Source: Alteromonas sp. 5E99-2 (lineage in GTDB: Bacteria; Pseudomonadota; Gammaproteobacteria; Enterobacterales; Alteromonadaceae). Taken from it: 64,000 bases of DNA. The stretch covers positions 145,570-209,569 of the forward strand of contig NZ_JAFNJE010000005.1 in NCBI RefSeq assembly GCF_017368475.1. Reading direction: 5' to 3'. Numbering within the stretch: the stretch's first letter is position 1; every line of letters starts with the position of its first letter. Positions 37,359 through 47,708 of the stretch are shown one piece after another. The translations under genes and the position numbers were made by a program. The notes beneath the pieces were generated by a model that saw nothing but the letters and a program-made list of their open reading frames with translations, ran no database searches and had not been told where the DNA came from.

Positions 37359-38087
37359 TTACTTTACCGCCAATAATGAGACAAAATTATAATGCTGATA
37401 CCACACAGTGACCTGGCTAAACCCTGCACTCAGTAGACGCTCTTCATGGGTTTTTAATGTATCGGTTAGCATGACATTTTCTAATGCAGCTCTTTTTTGT
37501 GCAATTTCCAATTCGCTATAGCCATTGTCTCGTTTGTAGTCGTGATGTAATTCAATAAGCAACTGGTTACTTAACTCTGAGCTTGATTGAATTTTTTCAG
37601 ACAACATAAAGACACCTCCAGAGTTCAATCCCGCAGCAATATTATTGACCAATGTTTGTCTTTTTTCTCGAGGAATGAACTGAAGAACAAAGTTCATACA
37701 CACCAAAGAGGCATTAGTTATCGATAAGTTGTTTGCATCGGCATTGAGTACATTAATAGCGTTGGGTAGGGCATATTGCGCAACGATACGCTTACAGCGG
37801 TCTACCATAGCTTGGGCCGTGTCTATTGCGGTAATTTCACAATGATTAGCGGGCAATGCTCTGCTAATAGATAAACTGGTAGCACCTAAAGAACAGCCAA
37901 TATCGTATACCTTAGATTGCTTGGTGACAAAACGCTGCGCTATACGTCCAGCAGCACGAATGATATCGGCATAACCAGGAACTGAACGATTGATCATATC
38001 GGGAAAAACATCGGCTACGGCTTCATCAAAGTTAAAATCTTCAACTTTAGGTGAGGCATTAGCAAAAATGGTGTCTTTTTGGGTCAC
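37359..38087 (-). CDS. cmoA: Carboxy-SAM synthase CmoA
   Basis: 242 residues. It converts SAM plus prephenate to carboxy-SAM for Cmo[53 protein letters not shown] and [13 protein letters not shown] [20 protein letters not shown] are family hallmarks. Start: the GTG at 38087 (giving [13 protein letters not shown]) aligns with E. coli CmoA; a TTG at 38114 would add nine unrelated residues. It is first of the cmoA-cmoB pair and divergent from add. Confidence 0.93.
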   Translation of the reverse strand: MTQKDTIFANASPKVEDFNFDEAVADVFPDMINRSVPGYADIIRAAGRIAQRFVTKQSKVYDIGCSLGATSLSISRALPANHCEITAIDTAQAMVDRCKRIVAQYALPNAINVLNADANNLSITNASLVCMNFVLQFIPREKRQTLVNNIAAGLNSGGVFMLSEKIQSSSELSNQLLIELHHDYKRDNGYSELEIAQKRAALENVMLTDTLKTHEERLLSAGFSQVTVWYQHYNFVSLLAVK

Positions 38088-38190
38088 GTTCCGATACTCG
38101 CATTCAACAATCAAAAAAAATAAGTGCGTAAGTTTACCTTAAAACACAGTATTTGGTATATTTGCGCTTTGATTGATCTTGGTTTTTTTC

Positions 38191-39192
38191 ATGTTAAATG
38201 CGTCCTTGCCCCTTACTGAACTTCATCGACACCTCGATGGGAATATTCGGCCAAATACAATTTGGGAATTATCTCAAAAAAATGGCCTTGCAATTGGCGC
38301 TAAATCCCCAAAAGACGTTGCTGATTTAGTGTATATCAAAGACAAAACCAGCGATTTACTCGCCTTTCTAGAAAAGTTAGATACGGGGATTGGGATGTTG
38401 GCCACCTTGGATGATTGTCGGCGAGTAGCCTATGAAAATGTAGAAGATGCCTTTAATGAAGGCCTTGATTATGTGGAATTGCGCTTTTCACCTTTATATA
38501 TGGCCAGAACCCACAATTTGCCTACAGTTGATGTGGTCGACGCGGTGATTGACGGTATCAATCAAGGTACAAAAAACTTTCCCGTGCGTTGCCAGCTTAT
38601 TGGTATATTAAGCCGTACATTTGGCGTGCAATCTTGCGCAAAAGAGTTGGCAGCATTACTTAGTCATAAAGACAGTCTTTGTGGGTTAGATTTAGCAGGA
38701 GATGAACTTAATTTTCCTGCTGAACAGTTTAGAGCTTTATTTGCCCAAGCTCGAGATGTGGGATGGAATATTACGGTACACGCAGGAGAAGCCGCTGGGC
38801 CAGAAAGTATTTGGGATGCCATTAATTTATTAGGGGCTCAGCGCATTGGGCATGGCGTTGCGGCCATTCGCGACAATAAGCTAATGGACTATTTAGCAAA
38901 GCACCATATTGGTATTGAAGCCTGCCCAACGTCAAATTTTCAAACAGGTACGGTAGAAAATACCGCTCAACATCCGCTCAAAACGTTTTTATCAAGGGGA
39001 ATTGCCGTCACCTTAAGTACAGATGATCCGGGTGTATCGGCAATCGACATTCAACATGAATACAAAGTCGCAGCTGAAGTTATTGGATTAAACAAAAAGG
39101 CGTTGTCACAAATCCAAATTAATGGAGTAGAACAAAGCTTTACAACAGAAGACGAAAAGCGCGCACTGTATGCACTAGCGCGCGCTAGATAA
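38191..39192 (+). CDS. add: Adenosine deaminase
   Basis: 333-residue cytoplasmic zinc enzyme that deaminates adenosine to inosine in purine salvage. Metal and substrate motifs are TELHRHLDGNIRP, GLDLAGDE, VHAGEAAGPESIWDAI, IGHGVAAI and STDDPGV. An in-frame TTG at 38173 exists, but the ATG at 38191 gives MLNASLPLTELHRHLDGN, like other Add proteins. It stands alone, divergent from cmoA and convergent with fadE. Confidence 0.94.
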   Translation: MLNASLPLTELHRHLDGNIRPNTIWELSQKNGLAIGAKSPKDVADLVYIKDKTSDLLAFLEKLDTGIGMLATLDDCRRVAYENVEDAFNEGLDYVELRFSPLYMARTHNLPTVDVVDAVIDGINQGTKNFPVRCQLIGILSRTFGVQSCAKELAALLSHKDSLCGLDLAGDELNFPAEQFRALFAQARDVGWNITVHAGEAAGPESIWDAINLLGAQRIGHGVAAIRDNKLMDYLAKHHIGIEACPTSNFQTGTVENTAQHPLKTFLSRGIAVTLSTDDPGVSAIDIQHEYKVAAEVIGLNKKALSQIQINGVEQSFTTEDEKRALYALARAR

Positions 39193-39215
39193 CAGGATTC
39201 AATTTACGTAATATA

Positions 39216-41636
39216 TTAATGCTGAGATATTAGCTCTTTGTGCTCAAAATCATCGACATTGATGGTACGTAAACGTCCTGCTTCAGCTTGTTTTAGTAAT
39301 GTAGCTTCAGCTTCGGTAATCCATTCATTCTTCAAGGCCTCCTCAGCTAAACTTTCGAGCTGAGTAAACGGCAGTTTTTCGTTTTTCTCTTTACAAATAC
39401 GTTCAAAAATAGGTTCACAGGCAATAATGTCATCTAAGGTTTGCTCTAGATCACCATGTAAATTGCCGCTTTCTCTTGTTAAGTACTGCCCATCGCCAAG
39501 TCTTGTACGCGCTGTAGACGGGGTTTGTAGCATGCGAGAAATCGTGTGTTCTAATTTATCTGAAGGGCGTTTAAAGCGTCTACCAAAAGGCATAATCAAT
39601 AAACCTAATGCTCTTCCTAATGCCTTGTTAGGGAAGTTGTCGAAAAAGCCTAACAGTGATGTTTCCAATTGATAAAACGAATCTTGTATAGCCCAATGCA
39701 TAAGGGGAGCATCTTCGTGTAAACGCCCGTCTTCATCAAAGCGTTTCAGCGCAGCGCTGACTAAATACAAATGACTTAAAATATCGCCTAATCGAGCTGA
39801 AATTCGCTCACGACGCTTTAAGTCACCGCCTAAAACTCCCATAGCGACATCGGTGAGCAGAGCCAAGTTAGCGCTGTAGCCTTGCGCGGTTTGGTAGTAG
39901 CGCGCAGTGCTATCGGCGAAAGGTGCTTTGGCAAATTTGCCATTTGTGAATGCAAACCATAATGATCTTAAGCCATTTGAAATCGCAAATCCGATATGAC
40001 CAAAGACCGCTTTATCAAATGCATTTAATTGCTCTTTTTTGTCAGCTATATTTGCAGCGACCAGTTCGTCTAACACAAATGGATGACAACGCATCGCACC
40101 TTGACCAAATATCATCATATTACGGGTGAGAATGTTTGCGCCTTCAACTGTAATAGAGATGGGCGTACCTTGGTATGCGCGCCCCAAATAATTATTGGGG
40201 CCTAACATAATGCCTTTCCCGCCATGGACATCCATAGCGTCGTTAATAAGGCTTCTTGATCTTTCTGTTAAATGATATTTGCAAATTGCGGATATCACTG
40301 AAGGTTTCTGGCCTAAATCAACGCCATTGGTAGACAAACGTGTGACTGCATCCATCATGTAAGCATTGCCACCTATACGGGCTAACATTTCTTCTACCCC
40401 TTCCATTTTACCAATGGGTAAACGGAACTGACGGCGAATTCGAGCATAGGCACCCGTTGCGAGGGCAATCGATTTTGCACATCCAGCTGAGGTTGAAGGT
40501 AGCGTAATGCAGCGACCTACAGATAAGCATTCCATCAGCATGCGCCAGCCTTTACCGGCCATGTCTTTTCCTCCAATAATGTAATCAAGAGGAACAAATA
40601 TGTCTTTACCGCGAATAGGGCCGTTGTGAAACGGGGTGTTCAACGGAAAATGACGACGACCAATATCAAGGTTTTCAGTGTCGCTTGGGATCAACGCACA
40701 GGTAATACCTAGTTCTTTTTGATTGCCAATAAGCCCATCAGGGTCATACAGTTTAAAAGCAAGGCCAACAACGGTGGCTACTGGAGCAAGGGTTATATAG
40801 CGTTTATCGAAGTTAAGGCGCATACCCAACACAGTTTCGCCGTTAAACTCGCCTTCACAGACAACACCTGTGTCAGGTATCGCACCCGCATCAGACCCAG
40901 CTTCTGGGCTGGTCAATGCAAAACAAGGAATTTCTTCAGCGTTAGCAAGACGTGGCAGGTAGTAGTCTTGTTGTTCCTTGGTGCCGTAGTGTTGTAAAAG
41001 TTCACCCGGGCCTAAAGAATTAGGCACGCCTACTGTACTAGATAAAACCGTATTACAGCCGGCTAATTTTTGTAGCACCCTAGATTGTGCGAAAGCGGAA
41101 AACGCTAATCCACCGTATTGACGCTTTATAATCATTGCAAAAAACTTATGCTCTTTTAAATAAGCCCAAATCTCTGGTGATAAATCTGCGTCTTTGTGGT
41201 GAATTTGCCATTCATCTACCATGCTGCAGACTTGGTTTACCGGACCGTCTAAAAATGCTTGTTCTTCCTGGGTCAGACGTGGCTTAGCAATGCTGTGAAG
41301 CTTTTGCCAATCAGGGTTACCAGAGAATATTTCTCCGTCCCACCATACGGTTCCTGCGTCAATAGCTTCTTTTTCTGTGCTCGACATATCGGGCATGACT
41401 TTTTTATAGAAATCTAAGATGGGTCGAGTAAGGTAATTTTGGCGTACTGAGGTAATGTTGAGTGGGATAAAAACAACGGCAAATAATAGCCAACTGAAAA
41501 AACCAATATCTCCCATAATCATGCCAATAAACAAGGCTATAGCAGTAAACCAAGTTGTATTGGCTAACGAACATCGTCGGTAACTACTGACAACTAGAAC
41601 GGAGGTAATAATTAAAAACCAAACAAAGGAACTCAT
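39216..41636 (-). CDS. fadE: Acyl-CoA dehydrogenase FadE
   Basis: 806 residues, close to E. coli FadE, the FAD enzyme of the first beta-oxidation step. Two N-terminal hydrophobic segments (about residues 1-60) are typical of FadE and place it at the inner membrane. [38 protein letters not shown] and [21 protein letters not shown] are FAD/substrate-site motifs. A FadR-like operator lies directly before the start. The DUF3108 gene upstream is separated by about 80 bases. Confidence 0.95.
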   Translation of the reverse strand: MSSFVWFLIITSVLVVSSYRRCSLANTTWFTAIALFIGMIMGDIGFFSWLLFAVVFIPLNITSVRQNYLTRPILDFYKKVMPDMSSTEKEAIDAGTVWWDGEIFSGNPDWQKLHSIAKPRLTQEEQAFLDGPVNQVCSMVDEWQIHHKDADLSPEIWAYLKEHKFFAMIIKRQYGGLAFSAFAQSRVLQKLAGCNTVLSSTVGVPNSLGPGELLQHYGTKEQQDYYLPRLANAEEIPCFALTSPEAGSDAGAIPDTGVVCEGEFNGETVLGMRLNFDKRYITLAPVATVVGLAFKLYDPDGLIGNQKELGITCALIPSDTENLDIGRRHFPLNTPFHNGPIRGKDIFVPLDYIIGGKDMAGKGWRMLMECLSVGRCITLPSTSAGCAKSIALATGAYARIRRQFRLPIGKMEGVEEMLARIGGNAYMMDAVTRLSTNGVDLGQKPSVISAICKYHLTERSRSLINDAMDVHGGKGIMLGPNNYLGRAYQGTPISITVEGANILTRNMMIFGQGAMRCHPFVLDELVAANIADKKEQLNAFDKAVFGHIGFAISNGLRSLWFAFTNGKFAKAPFADSTARYYQTAQGYSANLALLTDVAMGVLGGDLKRRERISARLGDILSHLYLVSAALKRFDEDGRLHEDAPLMHWAIQDSFYQLETSLLGFFDNFPNKALGRALGLLIMPFGRRFKRPSDKLEHTISRMLQTPSTARTRLGDGQYLTRESGNLHGDLEQTLDDIIACEPIFERICKEKNEKLPFTQLESLAEEALKNEWITEAEATLLKQAEAGRLRTINVDDFEHKELISQH

Positions 41637-41650
41637 TCATACGCCTTAAT

Positions 41651-41667
41651 ATAAGGTCAGACCAGAT
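41651..41667 (-). promoter_or_regulatory. Probable FadR operator of fadE
   Basis: On the minus strand ATCTGGTCTGACCTTAT, 15 bases before the fadE ATG, closely matches the FadR consensus with the TGGTCnGACC core. FadR represses beta-oxidation genes and is released by long-chain acyl-CoA. Confidence 0.65.
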
Positions 41668-41719
41668 AGAGTTATACGGTAGTGTGGTGGCGGGAAAAAA
41701 TCAAGCTATGAGTTATAAA

Positions 41720-42466
41720 TTAAAGCGTAGGGAGTAGGGTGTATTTAGACAGTTTAATGTCACCTTGTTCTTTTTCATCTTTAAATTGCTGCAGACGAAC
41801 AAGCTGATAATCTAGTTCTGGCGCAAACCATGCGAACGTTTCTCGGGAGCTTGAAGTACGATTAATCTTTACTTTAATTGCGTTGATTGAGCCATAGGGT
41901 AAGTCTACCTTTTCGGTTTGTTCTATGGCAATGTTGTAATGTTTCTTGTCGCCTCGATAATTAATAAAATCAACATCGAATACTTTTTTGCTATTGGCTA
42001 AGCCTAATGACAACATCAATCTATACAACTGGTTATCGGTTTCACCTTGCCAATCTAGTTGATAGCTGTCTTTATTTTTCAAAATTTCAATTTTTTGGGT
42101 ATTAGCGTCGAATTTTACGTCGAGGGATTGTTTATTACCTGTTCCAGTGCGGGAATAGTGATATTTATGAGGAGTAAAATGCCCATCTATAAATGAAAAA
42201 ATAGACTTTTCGCTGCGTTTGTCTGAAAGGAAGAACTTAGATACATCAGATGTATAATCTAATGAATACTGCCCGTCTTCTAGTTTAGTCAACGCCATCG
42301 TGGCTTTGCCCAGTGGGTCTCCCCATTTATAAGCTGTGTATTCAGCTTTGAATTGCGACAACATAGCAGTATCTGCTGTGCATAATGATGAGACTAGCAT
42401 CAAGCTCAACATAAATACGCTTTTCAGCCTGTTGCCGCGAATTCGTTTATGCATCTTTGTGTCCAT
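41720..42466 (-). CDS. DUF3108 domain-containing periplasmic protein
   Basis: 248 residues with a leader (RLKSVFMLSLMLVSSLCTA) suggesting export. The body is mostly beta, with the DUF3108 pattern (FKAEYTAYKWGDPLGKATM… DYTSDVSKFFLSDKRSE…YRLMLSLG). The function of the family is not established. It is the third gene of a purM-purN-DUF3108 unit: its start overlaps the purN end by 20 bases, so translational coupling is likely. Confidence 0.85.
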   Translation of the reverse strand: MDTKMHKRIRGNRLKSVFMLSLMLVSSLCTADTAMLSQFKAEYTAYKWGDPLGKATMALTKLEDGQYSLDYTSDVSKFFLSDKRSEKSIFSFIDGHFTPHKYHYSRTGTGNKQSLDVKFDANTQKIEILKNKDSYQLDWQGETDNQLYRLMLSLGLANSKKVFDVDFINYRGDKKHYNIAIEQTEKVDLPYGSINAIKVKINRTSSSRETFAWFAPELDYQLVRLQQFKDEKEQGDIKLSKYTLLPTL

Positions 42467-43085
42467 TAACAGGCAAACATTGATTGTCGAGTATTGCTTT
42501 GTTTCCTTCCATTTTAAGCCTTCCTTCGCAAAACCATTTTACCACTTTAGGGTAAATCATCCGTTCTTCAACTTGCACTCGTTGTGCAAGTTCATCAGCA
42601 GACTCATTTTCTAGAATTGGAATTTCACTTTGTAATACAACGGGGCCGTCGTCTAACTCTGCTGTGACAAAATGTACCGTAGGACCATGACTTGAATCTT
42701 TATTGTCCAGCGCCCGCTGATGGGTATTTAAGCCCTTGTACTTTGGCAACAAAGAAGGGTGAATGTTCAACATTTTCCCTTCAAATGCAGCGACAAATTC
42801 TGGGCTTAAAATACGCATAAAACCTGCGAGTACCACTAAGTCTGTATCTTTAGGGTTAATACATGCAAGCAGTTCTGCATCATAAGCTGTGCGATCAGCG
42901 TATTCTTTATGATCTAAGCAAACCCCATTAATTCCATGGTTTTCAGCTCTTGTGAGTCCAAAAGCATTTGGCCTATTAGAAATTACTTTAGTAATTTTAC
43001 CGGCAATTGTTTTTGCTTCTACAGCATCAATAATTGCCTGAAGGTTTGACCCATTACCAGATACCAGAACAACAATATTTTTCAT
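42447..43085 (-). CDS. purN: Phosphoribosylglycinamide formyltransferase
   Basis: 212 residues; transfers a formyl group from 10-formyl-THF to GAR in purine synthesis. VVLVSGNGSNLQAIID is the substrate loop, MLNIHPSLLPKYKGLNTHQRAL carries the catalytic His and HGPTVHFVTAELDDGPVV the Asp. It overlaps the DUF3108 gene and lies four bases after purM, the usual purMN operon. Confidence 0.95.
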   Translation of the reverse strand: MKNIVVLVSGNGSNLQAIIDAVEAKTIAGKITKVISNRPNAFGLTRAENHGINGVCLDHKEYADRTAYDAELLACINPKDTDLVVLAGFMRILSPEFVAAFEGKMLNIHPSLLPKYKGLNTHQRALDNKDSSHGPTVHFVTAELDDGPVVLQSEIPILENESADELAQRVQVEERMIYPKVVKWFCEGRLKMEGNKAILDNQCLPVNGHKDA

Positions 43086-43089
43086 TGGA

Positions 43090-44124
43090 TCACTTAATGA
43101 TTACGGGTTCAGCTTGGTCATCAGCAGTTTTGCCAATAACCCAGGCATTTTCACCTTGTTCATTTAACAGAGCTACTGCGCGTTCTGCGTCGCTGTCGTC
43201 AACAACTAAGATCATGCCAACACCACAGTTAAATGTTCTGTACATTTCGTGGGTTGTGATATTCCCGTTTTGCTGTAACCAATTAAAGATTGAAGGCCAC
43301 TGCCAGCTACTTTCATTAATAACGGCTTGCACATTTTCAGGTAATACGCGAGGAATGTTTTCCCAAAAACCGCCGCCAGTTATGTGTGAAATTGCGTGTA
43401 CTTTTACACTTTCTAGTAGCGACAATACTGGTTTTACATAAATGCGAGTGGGTTCAAGTAAGTGTTCTGAAAGTGGTTTACCTTCCACCTCATCGCTTAA
43501 CGAAGCGCCGCTTACTTCAATGACCTTGCGAACGAGGGAGTAGCCATTTGAATGAGGGCCAGAAGAGCCTAATGCAATAATCGTTTGGCCTGCGCTAACA
43601 GACTGGCCGTCGATAAGGTTGTCTTTTTCAACAACACCCACGCAAAATCCTGCTAAATCGTAATCAGCACCTTCGTACATACCTGGCATTTCAGCGGTTT
43701 CACCACCAATTAAAGCGCAGGCTGATAATTCACAGCCTTTACCAATACCAGTTACTACGTCAGTTGCCGTGTCTACGTCTAATTTTCCTGTTGCGTAATA
43801 GTCTAGGAAAAAGAGAGGCTCAGCGCCTTGTACGATAAGATCGTTTACGCACATGGCAACCAAATCAATACCCACGCCTTGGTGAGCGTTGCAGTCAATA
43901 GCAAGTCTCAGTTTAGTGCCTACGCCATCAGTACCAGATACAAGAAGCGGAGATTTATATTTCTCAGGAATTGCGCACAATGCACCAAAACCTCCTAACC
44001 CGCCTTTAACCTCAGGTCTATGGGTCTTTTTGGTAACATGCTTGATGTTTTCAACCAACTTATTTCCAGCGTCAATATCAACACCTGAATCTTTGTAACT
44101 TAAGGGCTTTGTGTTTTGGCTCAC
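43090..44124 (-). CDS. purM: Phosphoribosylformylglycinamidine cyclo-ligase
   Basis: 344 residues; ATP-dependent ring closure to AIR, the fifth purine step. The conserved [20 protein letters not shown]-terminus, [26 protein letters not shown] and [16 protein letters not shown] are all present. It is the first gene of purM-purN-DUF3108, with a 143-base region shared with the divergent DUF2066 gene. Confidence 0.96.
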   Translation of the reverse strand: MSQNTKPLSYKDSGVDIDAGNKLVENIKHVTKKTHRPEVKGGLGGFGALCAIPEKYKSPLLVSGTDGVGTKLRLAIDCNAHQGVGIDLVAMCVNDLIVQGAEPLFFLDYYATGKLDVDTATDVVTGIGKGCELSACALIGGETAEMPGMYEGADYDLAGFCVGVVEKDNLIDGQSVSAGQTIIALGSSGPHSNGYSLVRKVIEVSGASLSDEVEGKPLSEHLLEPTRIYVKPVLSLLESVKVHAISHITGGGFWENIPRVLPENVQAVINESSWQWPSIFNWLQQNGNITTHEMYRTFNCGVGMILVVDDSDAERAVALLNEQGENAWVIGKTADDQAEPVIIK

Positions 44125-44267
44125 GGTTCACTCGAGAAATTACTTTGATAGGGAAGTAATTTTAACAGCGCTAAACATTTAATCCAACTTCACAAAGGGT
44201 GAAATTTAGTAATAAATATCGGACAATAGCCATATTGAATCTCTAAACTGTCATTTAAGGTAAAATA

Positions 44268-45527
44268 TTGTCAGAGTTTAGCCGCTTTTATTTAACGTTG
44301 TGTTTGTGCTTTGCGATAGCAATACCAGTACATAGCGCCAGTTTTGTGAACGTAAATCAAGGTGACGTCATTGTTGCTAAGAACAAACGTGAACAACAAG
44401 AAGCGTTAAAGCAAGTTATTGTAAAAATGACAGGAACCAAAGACAGTTTATCCACAAATGGTATAAAAAAAGCACTGCGAAGTGCTCGAGACTACATTCT
44501 CTCATATGAATATTATCTCGATGGAGACCATCAACGCTATAAAGCGATTTTTGATAGAAAAAAAATTGAGTTGTTGATTCGTCAAGAACAACTTCCAATT
44601 TGGGGGCCGCGAAGGCCTGATGCAATTGTGTGGCTAGCTTCTAAAAAACAAAATGATGTTTTAGTTGTGTCTGAAAACGACAATTCACCTTTGCGGGATA
44701 AAATAAGTGCAGCCTCGGCGTCTAGGGGCGTGGATATGTTATTTCCTATTATGGATTTGGACGATAGATTAAATGTGACAGAAACCGACGTGTGGGCGCG
44801 ATTTATGCCAATTATTAGTAATGCGTCTAGTCGTTACGGAACAGATTATACAATTGCCGCTAGGCTAATAGACACTAACCTGTTAAAAGCACAGCTTGGA
44901 GTAGAGTCTCAGAGTGAAAAAGCGGGTGCTGAGTATTCACCTCCTCATAGACGATTAAGAGGCTTTGCAAGAGATGAACTTACGTTAGAACAAGCGTTGA
45001 ACGAAGAAGAAATTAAACGCGAAAACAATAGTTTACAACCTAGCGATAGCAAGCAAACACAAAGAGTGCTTGGCCCTATGGTTGCCATACCTGACGATGC
45101 TTCTATTGCTCTTGAGTGGACTATTGAAAATCAAAATGAAATATTGTCGGGACGTTTTTTTGGTACCAACGAAGATGAATTAGTTCATCAGTTAGTCGAT
45201 GAATATGCAAACTTATTGGGACAAAAATTTGCAATTACACCCAATGAAGCGAGTACTGTAAAACCATTGTTGACAGTGTCAAACGTAAGTTCGTTGAGTG
45301 ATGTTTTTGAATTAAACAGCTATTTGAATGACTTAACTGTAGTGCAAGGTGCATCTTTGCAAAAAGTAGACGGTCATATAGCAACCTTTTCTGTTTCGCT
45401 TATAGGTTCTTTGGTTGATTTGAATAATACTATTGCACTTGATCAACGTTTAACAGAAATAGAGGGTGGGGAAGAAGCTCTCACGCCTTCAGATATTTTA
45501 CAGCTTAATTATTTTTGGCAAGGATAG
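44268..45527 (+). CDS. DUF2066 domain-containing exported protein
   Basis: 419 residues of unknown function, typical of the DUF2066 protein next to hda in marine gammaproteobacteria. A leader (YLTLCLCFAIAIPVHS) precedes a body with NKREQQEALKQVIVKMTG and LPIWGPRRPDAIVWLA. Start: TTG at 44268, with AAGG seven bases upstream and no nearby ATG, gives a proper signal peptide. hda starts three bases after its stop, so the two are probably coupled. Confidence 0.85.
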   Translation: MSEFSRFYLTLCLCFAIAIPVHSASFVNVNQGDVIVAKNKREQQEALKQVIVKMTGTKDSLSTNGIKKALRSARDYILSYEYYLDGDHQRYKAIFDRKKIELLIRQEQLPIWGPRRPDAIVWLASKKQNDVLVVSENDNSPLRDKISAASASRGVDMLFPIMDLDDRLNVTETDVWARFMPIISNASSRYGTDYTIAARLIDTNLLKAQLGVESQSEKAGAEYSPPHRRLRGFARDELTLEQALNEEEIKRENNSLQPSDSKQTQRVLGPMVAIPDDASIALEWTIENQNEILSGRFFGTNEDELVHQLVDEYANLLGQKFAITPNEASTVKPLLTVSNVSSLSDVFELNSYLNDLTVVQGASLQKVDGHIATFSVSLIGSLVDLNNTIALDQRLTEIEGGEEALTPSDILQLNYFWQG

Positions 45528-45530
45528 AAT

Positions 45531-46238
45531 TTGCAGCTCGCGTTACCCGTTTCATTACCTATTAATCAAACATTTGAAAGTTACTACAGCCCAGAACATC
45601 AAGATGTTATCGCTCATTTGAAGTCATTGAGTGAACGAGATGTTCGTGTTGGTTCGGCGCTAACCTTGTTATGTGGCGTTGAAGGTACTGGAAAAAGTCA
45701 CCTCATTTATGCTGTGTGCAACTTAGCTGATCAGCTTGGATTGTCTTGTGCCTATTTGAATTTGGATTCACTGGAATCTATCGATCCTCTTATGCTTGAA
45801 AGCATCGAACATCAAGACATTATATGTCTTGATAATGTGAGTAATGTAGCGGGTAATAAACTGTGGGAACGAGCGATATTTGACTTAATTAATAAGGTTA
45901 ATGAGCGCATTGGTGGCGGTGAAAAAATTCATCTTTTGTTTTCTCTAAATGATTTACCCAATCATAGTGAGTTTCATTTGCCTGATTTGGTTTCTCGCTT
46001 AAATTGGGGGATCACTTTTAAGTTACACGAGCCCAATGACGAGGTTCGCAAACAAATTGTAATGCTAAGGGCGCAGTTGCAAGGGCTGTCGTTCAGTGAT
46101 GCGGCATGTAACTTCTTAATGTCTCATACCAATCGGCATTTACCTGCATTAATGACGAAACTTGAAGAGATAGATGCTTTATCCTTGCAGTCTAAACGGA
46201 AAATTACCGTTCCGTTATTAAAGAAGCTTTTAGATTAG
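45531..46238 (+). CDS. hda: DnaA inactivator Hda
   Basis: 235-residue AAA+ protein that, with the DNA-loaded sliding clamp, stimulates ATP hydrolysis by DnaA to prevent re-initiation. The N-terminal QLALPV fits the clamp-binding motif, Walker A is GVEGTGKSHLIYA and Walker B is IICLDNV. The start is TTG at 45531: AGGA lies six bases before it and the clamp motif begins at once after it, so no ATG is possible. E. coli Hda also uses a rare start codon. Confidence 0.93.
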   Translation: MQLALPVSLPINQTFESYYSPEHQDVIAHLKSLSERDVRVGSALTLLCGVEGTGKSHLIYAVCNLADQLGLSCAYLNLDSLESIDPLMLESIEHQDIICLDNVSNVAGNKLWERAIFDLINKVNERIGGGEKIHLLFSLNDLPNHSEFHLPDLVSRLNWGITFKLHEPNDEVRKQIVMLRAQLQGLSFSDAACNFLMSHTNRHLPALMTKLEEIDALSLQSKRKITVPLLKKLLD

Positions 46239-46279
46239 CTTAATTGAATAGCTAATTATTCTTGGGCTATGAATATACT

Positions 46280-46723
46280 CTAGTATTTTCTTTCAAAATG
46301 GCTTTTTTCTTCGGCCATCACGTCTTTTAGTTTATTTAAACCTAAGCCGCATTCTCTCCCGCGAAGTCGAGCGAACAGGCATGTTCCTGTAAACATCGTG
46401 ATGCTAAGGGTTAATTCAGCTAGGGCGTAAACACCTTGTTCAGGCTCTACATACAACACAGTGACACTATGGATGAAATAAAACAATACCACAAAACTCG
46501 CCCAAGCGTGGGTGTAGGGCTTTCCTCTAATTACTCCCCATAATGGCAAGCATAGCGGGAAAAGATAGATGAAAAGAATGAATGTAAAAGAATAAGGCTG
46601 GTTTTCAATTATGTAAAACTGCCATATTCCAATAAAAATGAGCAAAAGCACATGACTATACAATGCTAAATAACGCACTTGTAATGTTCGTCTGGCCATG
46701 GGAATGGAAGTGAAAATGTGCAT
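46280..46723 (-). CDS. DUF2069 membrane protein
   Basis: 147 residues with about four hydrophobic segments (for example LYSHVLLLIFIGIWQFYII and FTFILFIYLFPLCLPLWGVI), the usual DUF2069 layout: WGVIRGKPYTHAWASFVVLFYF and YALAELTLSITMF. It is an inner-membrane protein of unknown role. A later Met (MARRTLQV) is an alternative start; neither has a clear ribosome-binding site. Convergent with hda. Confidence 0.83.
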   Translation of the reverse strand: MHIFTSIPMARRTLQVRYLALYSHVLLLIFIGIWQFYIIENQPYSFTFILFIYLFPLCLPLWGVIRGKPYTHAWASFVVLFYFIHSVTVLYVEPEQGVYALAELTLSITMFTGTCLFARLRGRECGLGLNKLKDVMAEEKSHFERKY

Positions 46724-46737
46724 TTTAGGAATAAGCG

Positions 46738-47316
46738 CTACAGCTTAGAAACAAGCTGTACCATACGCTTTCCTTGGGCAATAGCTATGGCTTTTTCACT
46801 GTCAGTTAAACGGCTGTTATCGTGGCTAACATGGGTTGCGCCATAGGGCGTGCCACCAGATTGGGTGTTGTGTAATTCGGGAACACTGTATGGCACACCA
46901 CTAATGATCATACCATGGTGAAGTAAAGGAACCATCATAGACAGTAAGGTTGATTCTTGCCCGCCGTGCATACTGGAAGATGACGTAAATACACTTGCGG
47001 GTTTACCTGCTAGGCTGGCAGATAGCCAAAGATCGCTGGTACTATCAATAAAATATTTAAGTGGTGCTGCCATGTTACCAAATCGAGTTGGACTACCTAA
47101 AACTAACCCGTCGCAATTTTGTAAGTCCGTTTTTGTAACATAGGGGGGGCCGTCTTTGGGGATAGCGTCAATAACGGCTTCACATTGGTTCGATACCGGT
47201 GGTACGGTACGTAAAATGGCTTCTGCGCCTTCCATTTCGATACCCGTGGCGATAGCCTGGGCAAGCATCTTAGTTGCACCGTGCACTGAGTAGTATAAAA
47301 CCAATACTTTTTTCAC
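46738..47316 (-). CDS. wrbA: NAD(P)H:quinone oxidoreductase, WrbA type
   Basis: 192-residue flavodoxin-like FMN protein. LVLYYSVHGATKMLAQAIA is the FMN phosphate loop and LVLGSPTRFGNMAAPLKYFID and TSSSSMHGGQESTLLSMM are WrbA motifs. It reduces quinones with two electrons, protecting from redox cycling. Its start overlaps the arsC-like gene end by four bases (coupled). Confidence 0.92.
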   Translation of the reverse strand: MKKVLVLYYSVHGATKMLAQAIATGIEMEGAEAILRTVPPVSNQCEAVIDAIPKDGPPYVTKTDLQNCDGLVLGSPTRFGNMAAPLKYFIDSTSDLWLSASLAGKPASVFTSSSSMHGGQESTLLSMMVPLLHHGMIISGVPYSVPELHNTQSGGTPYGATHVSHDNSRLTDSEKAIAIAQGKRMVQLVSKL

Positions 47317-47675
47317 GGTAAAATATCCAAAACCTGTTCTGGAGGACGGCCTATTCGCGCGTGAATATGCTTATCTGAACGAACTACAACAATAGGGCGT
47401 TCAATTAATTTAGGGTGCTCTAACAGGGCTTCACCTAACTTTTCTTCTGACGCATCATTCAGGGCTAATTCCTTATATAATGCCTCTTTTGTACGCATCA
47501 TGTCTTTAAACGACGAAACACCTAAAGCAAGCTTTATTTCTTCTAATGTCGCAAGATTTAAAGGCGATTTTAAATAAAGTAACACTTCATGTTCTATTTG
47601 TTTGTCAGTTAACAATGCTAATGTTTGGCGACTTTTAGAGCATCTAGGGTTGTGGACTATTTGAATCTTGGCCAT
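47313..47675 (-). CDS. arsC: ArsC/YfgD-family reductase
   Basis: 120-residue thioredoxin-fold protein with NPRCSKSRQTLALL (active Cys near residue 12) and RPIVVRSDKHIHARIGRPPE, the ArsC/YfgD pattern. It may be a glutathione-dependent arsenate reductase, but the E. coli YfgD orthologue in the same position has no proven arsenic role and no ars genes are near. The order bepA-arsC-wrbA on one strand suggests a shared transcript. Confidence 0.88.
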   Translation of the reverse strand: MAKIQIVHNPRCSKSRQTLALLTDKQIEHEVLLYLKSPLNLATLEEIKLALGVSSFKDMMRTKEALYKELALNDASEEKLGEALLEHPKLIERPIVVVRSDKHIHARIGRPPEQVLDILP

Positions 47676-47708
47676 GTATTGCTGCCTTATAAGGAAATTA
47701 AACTAGAG

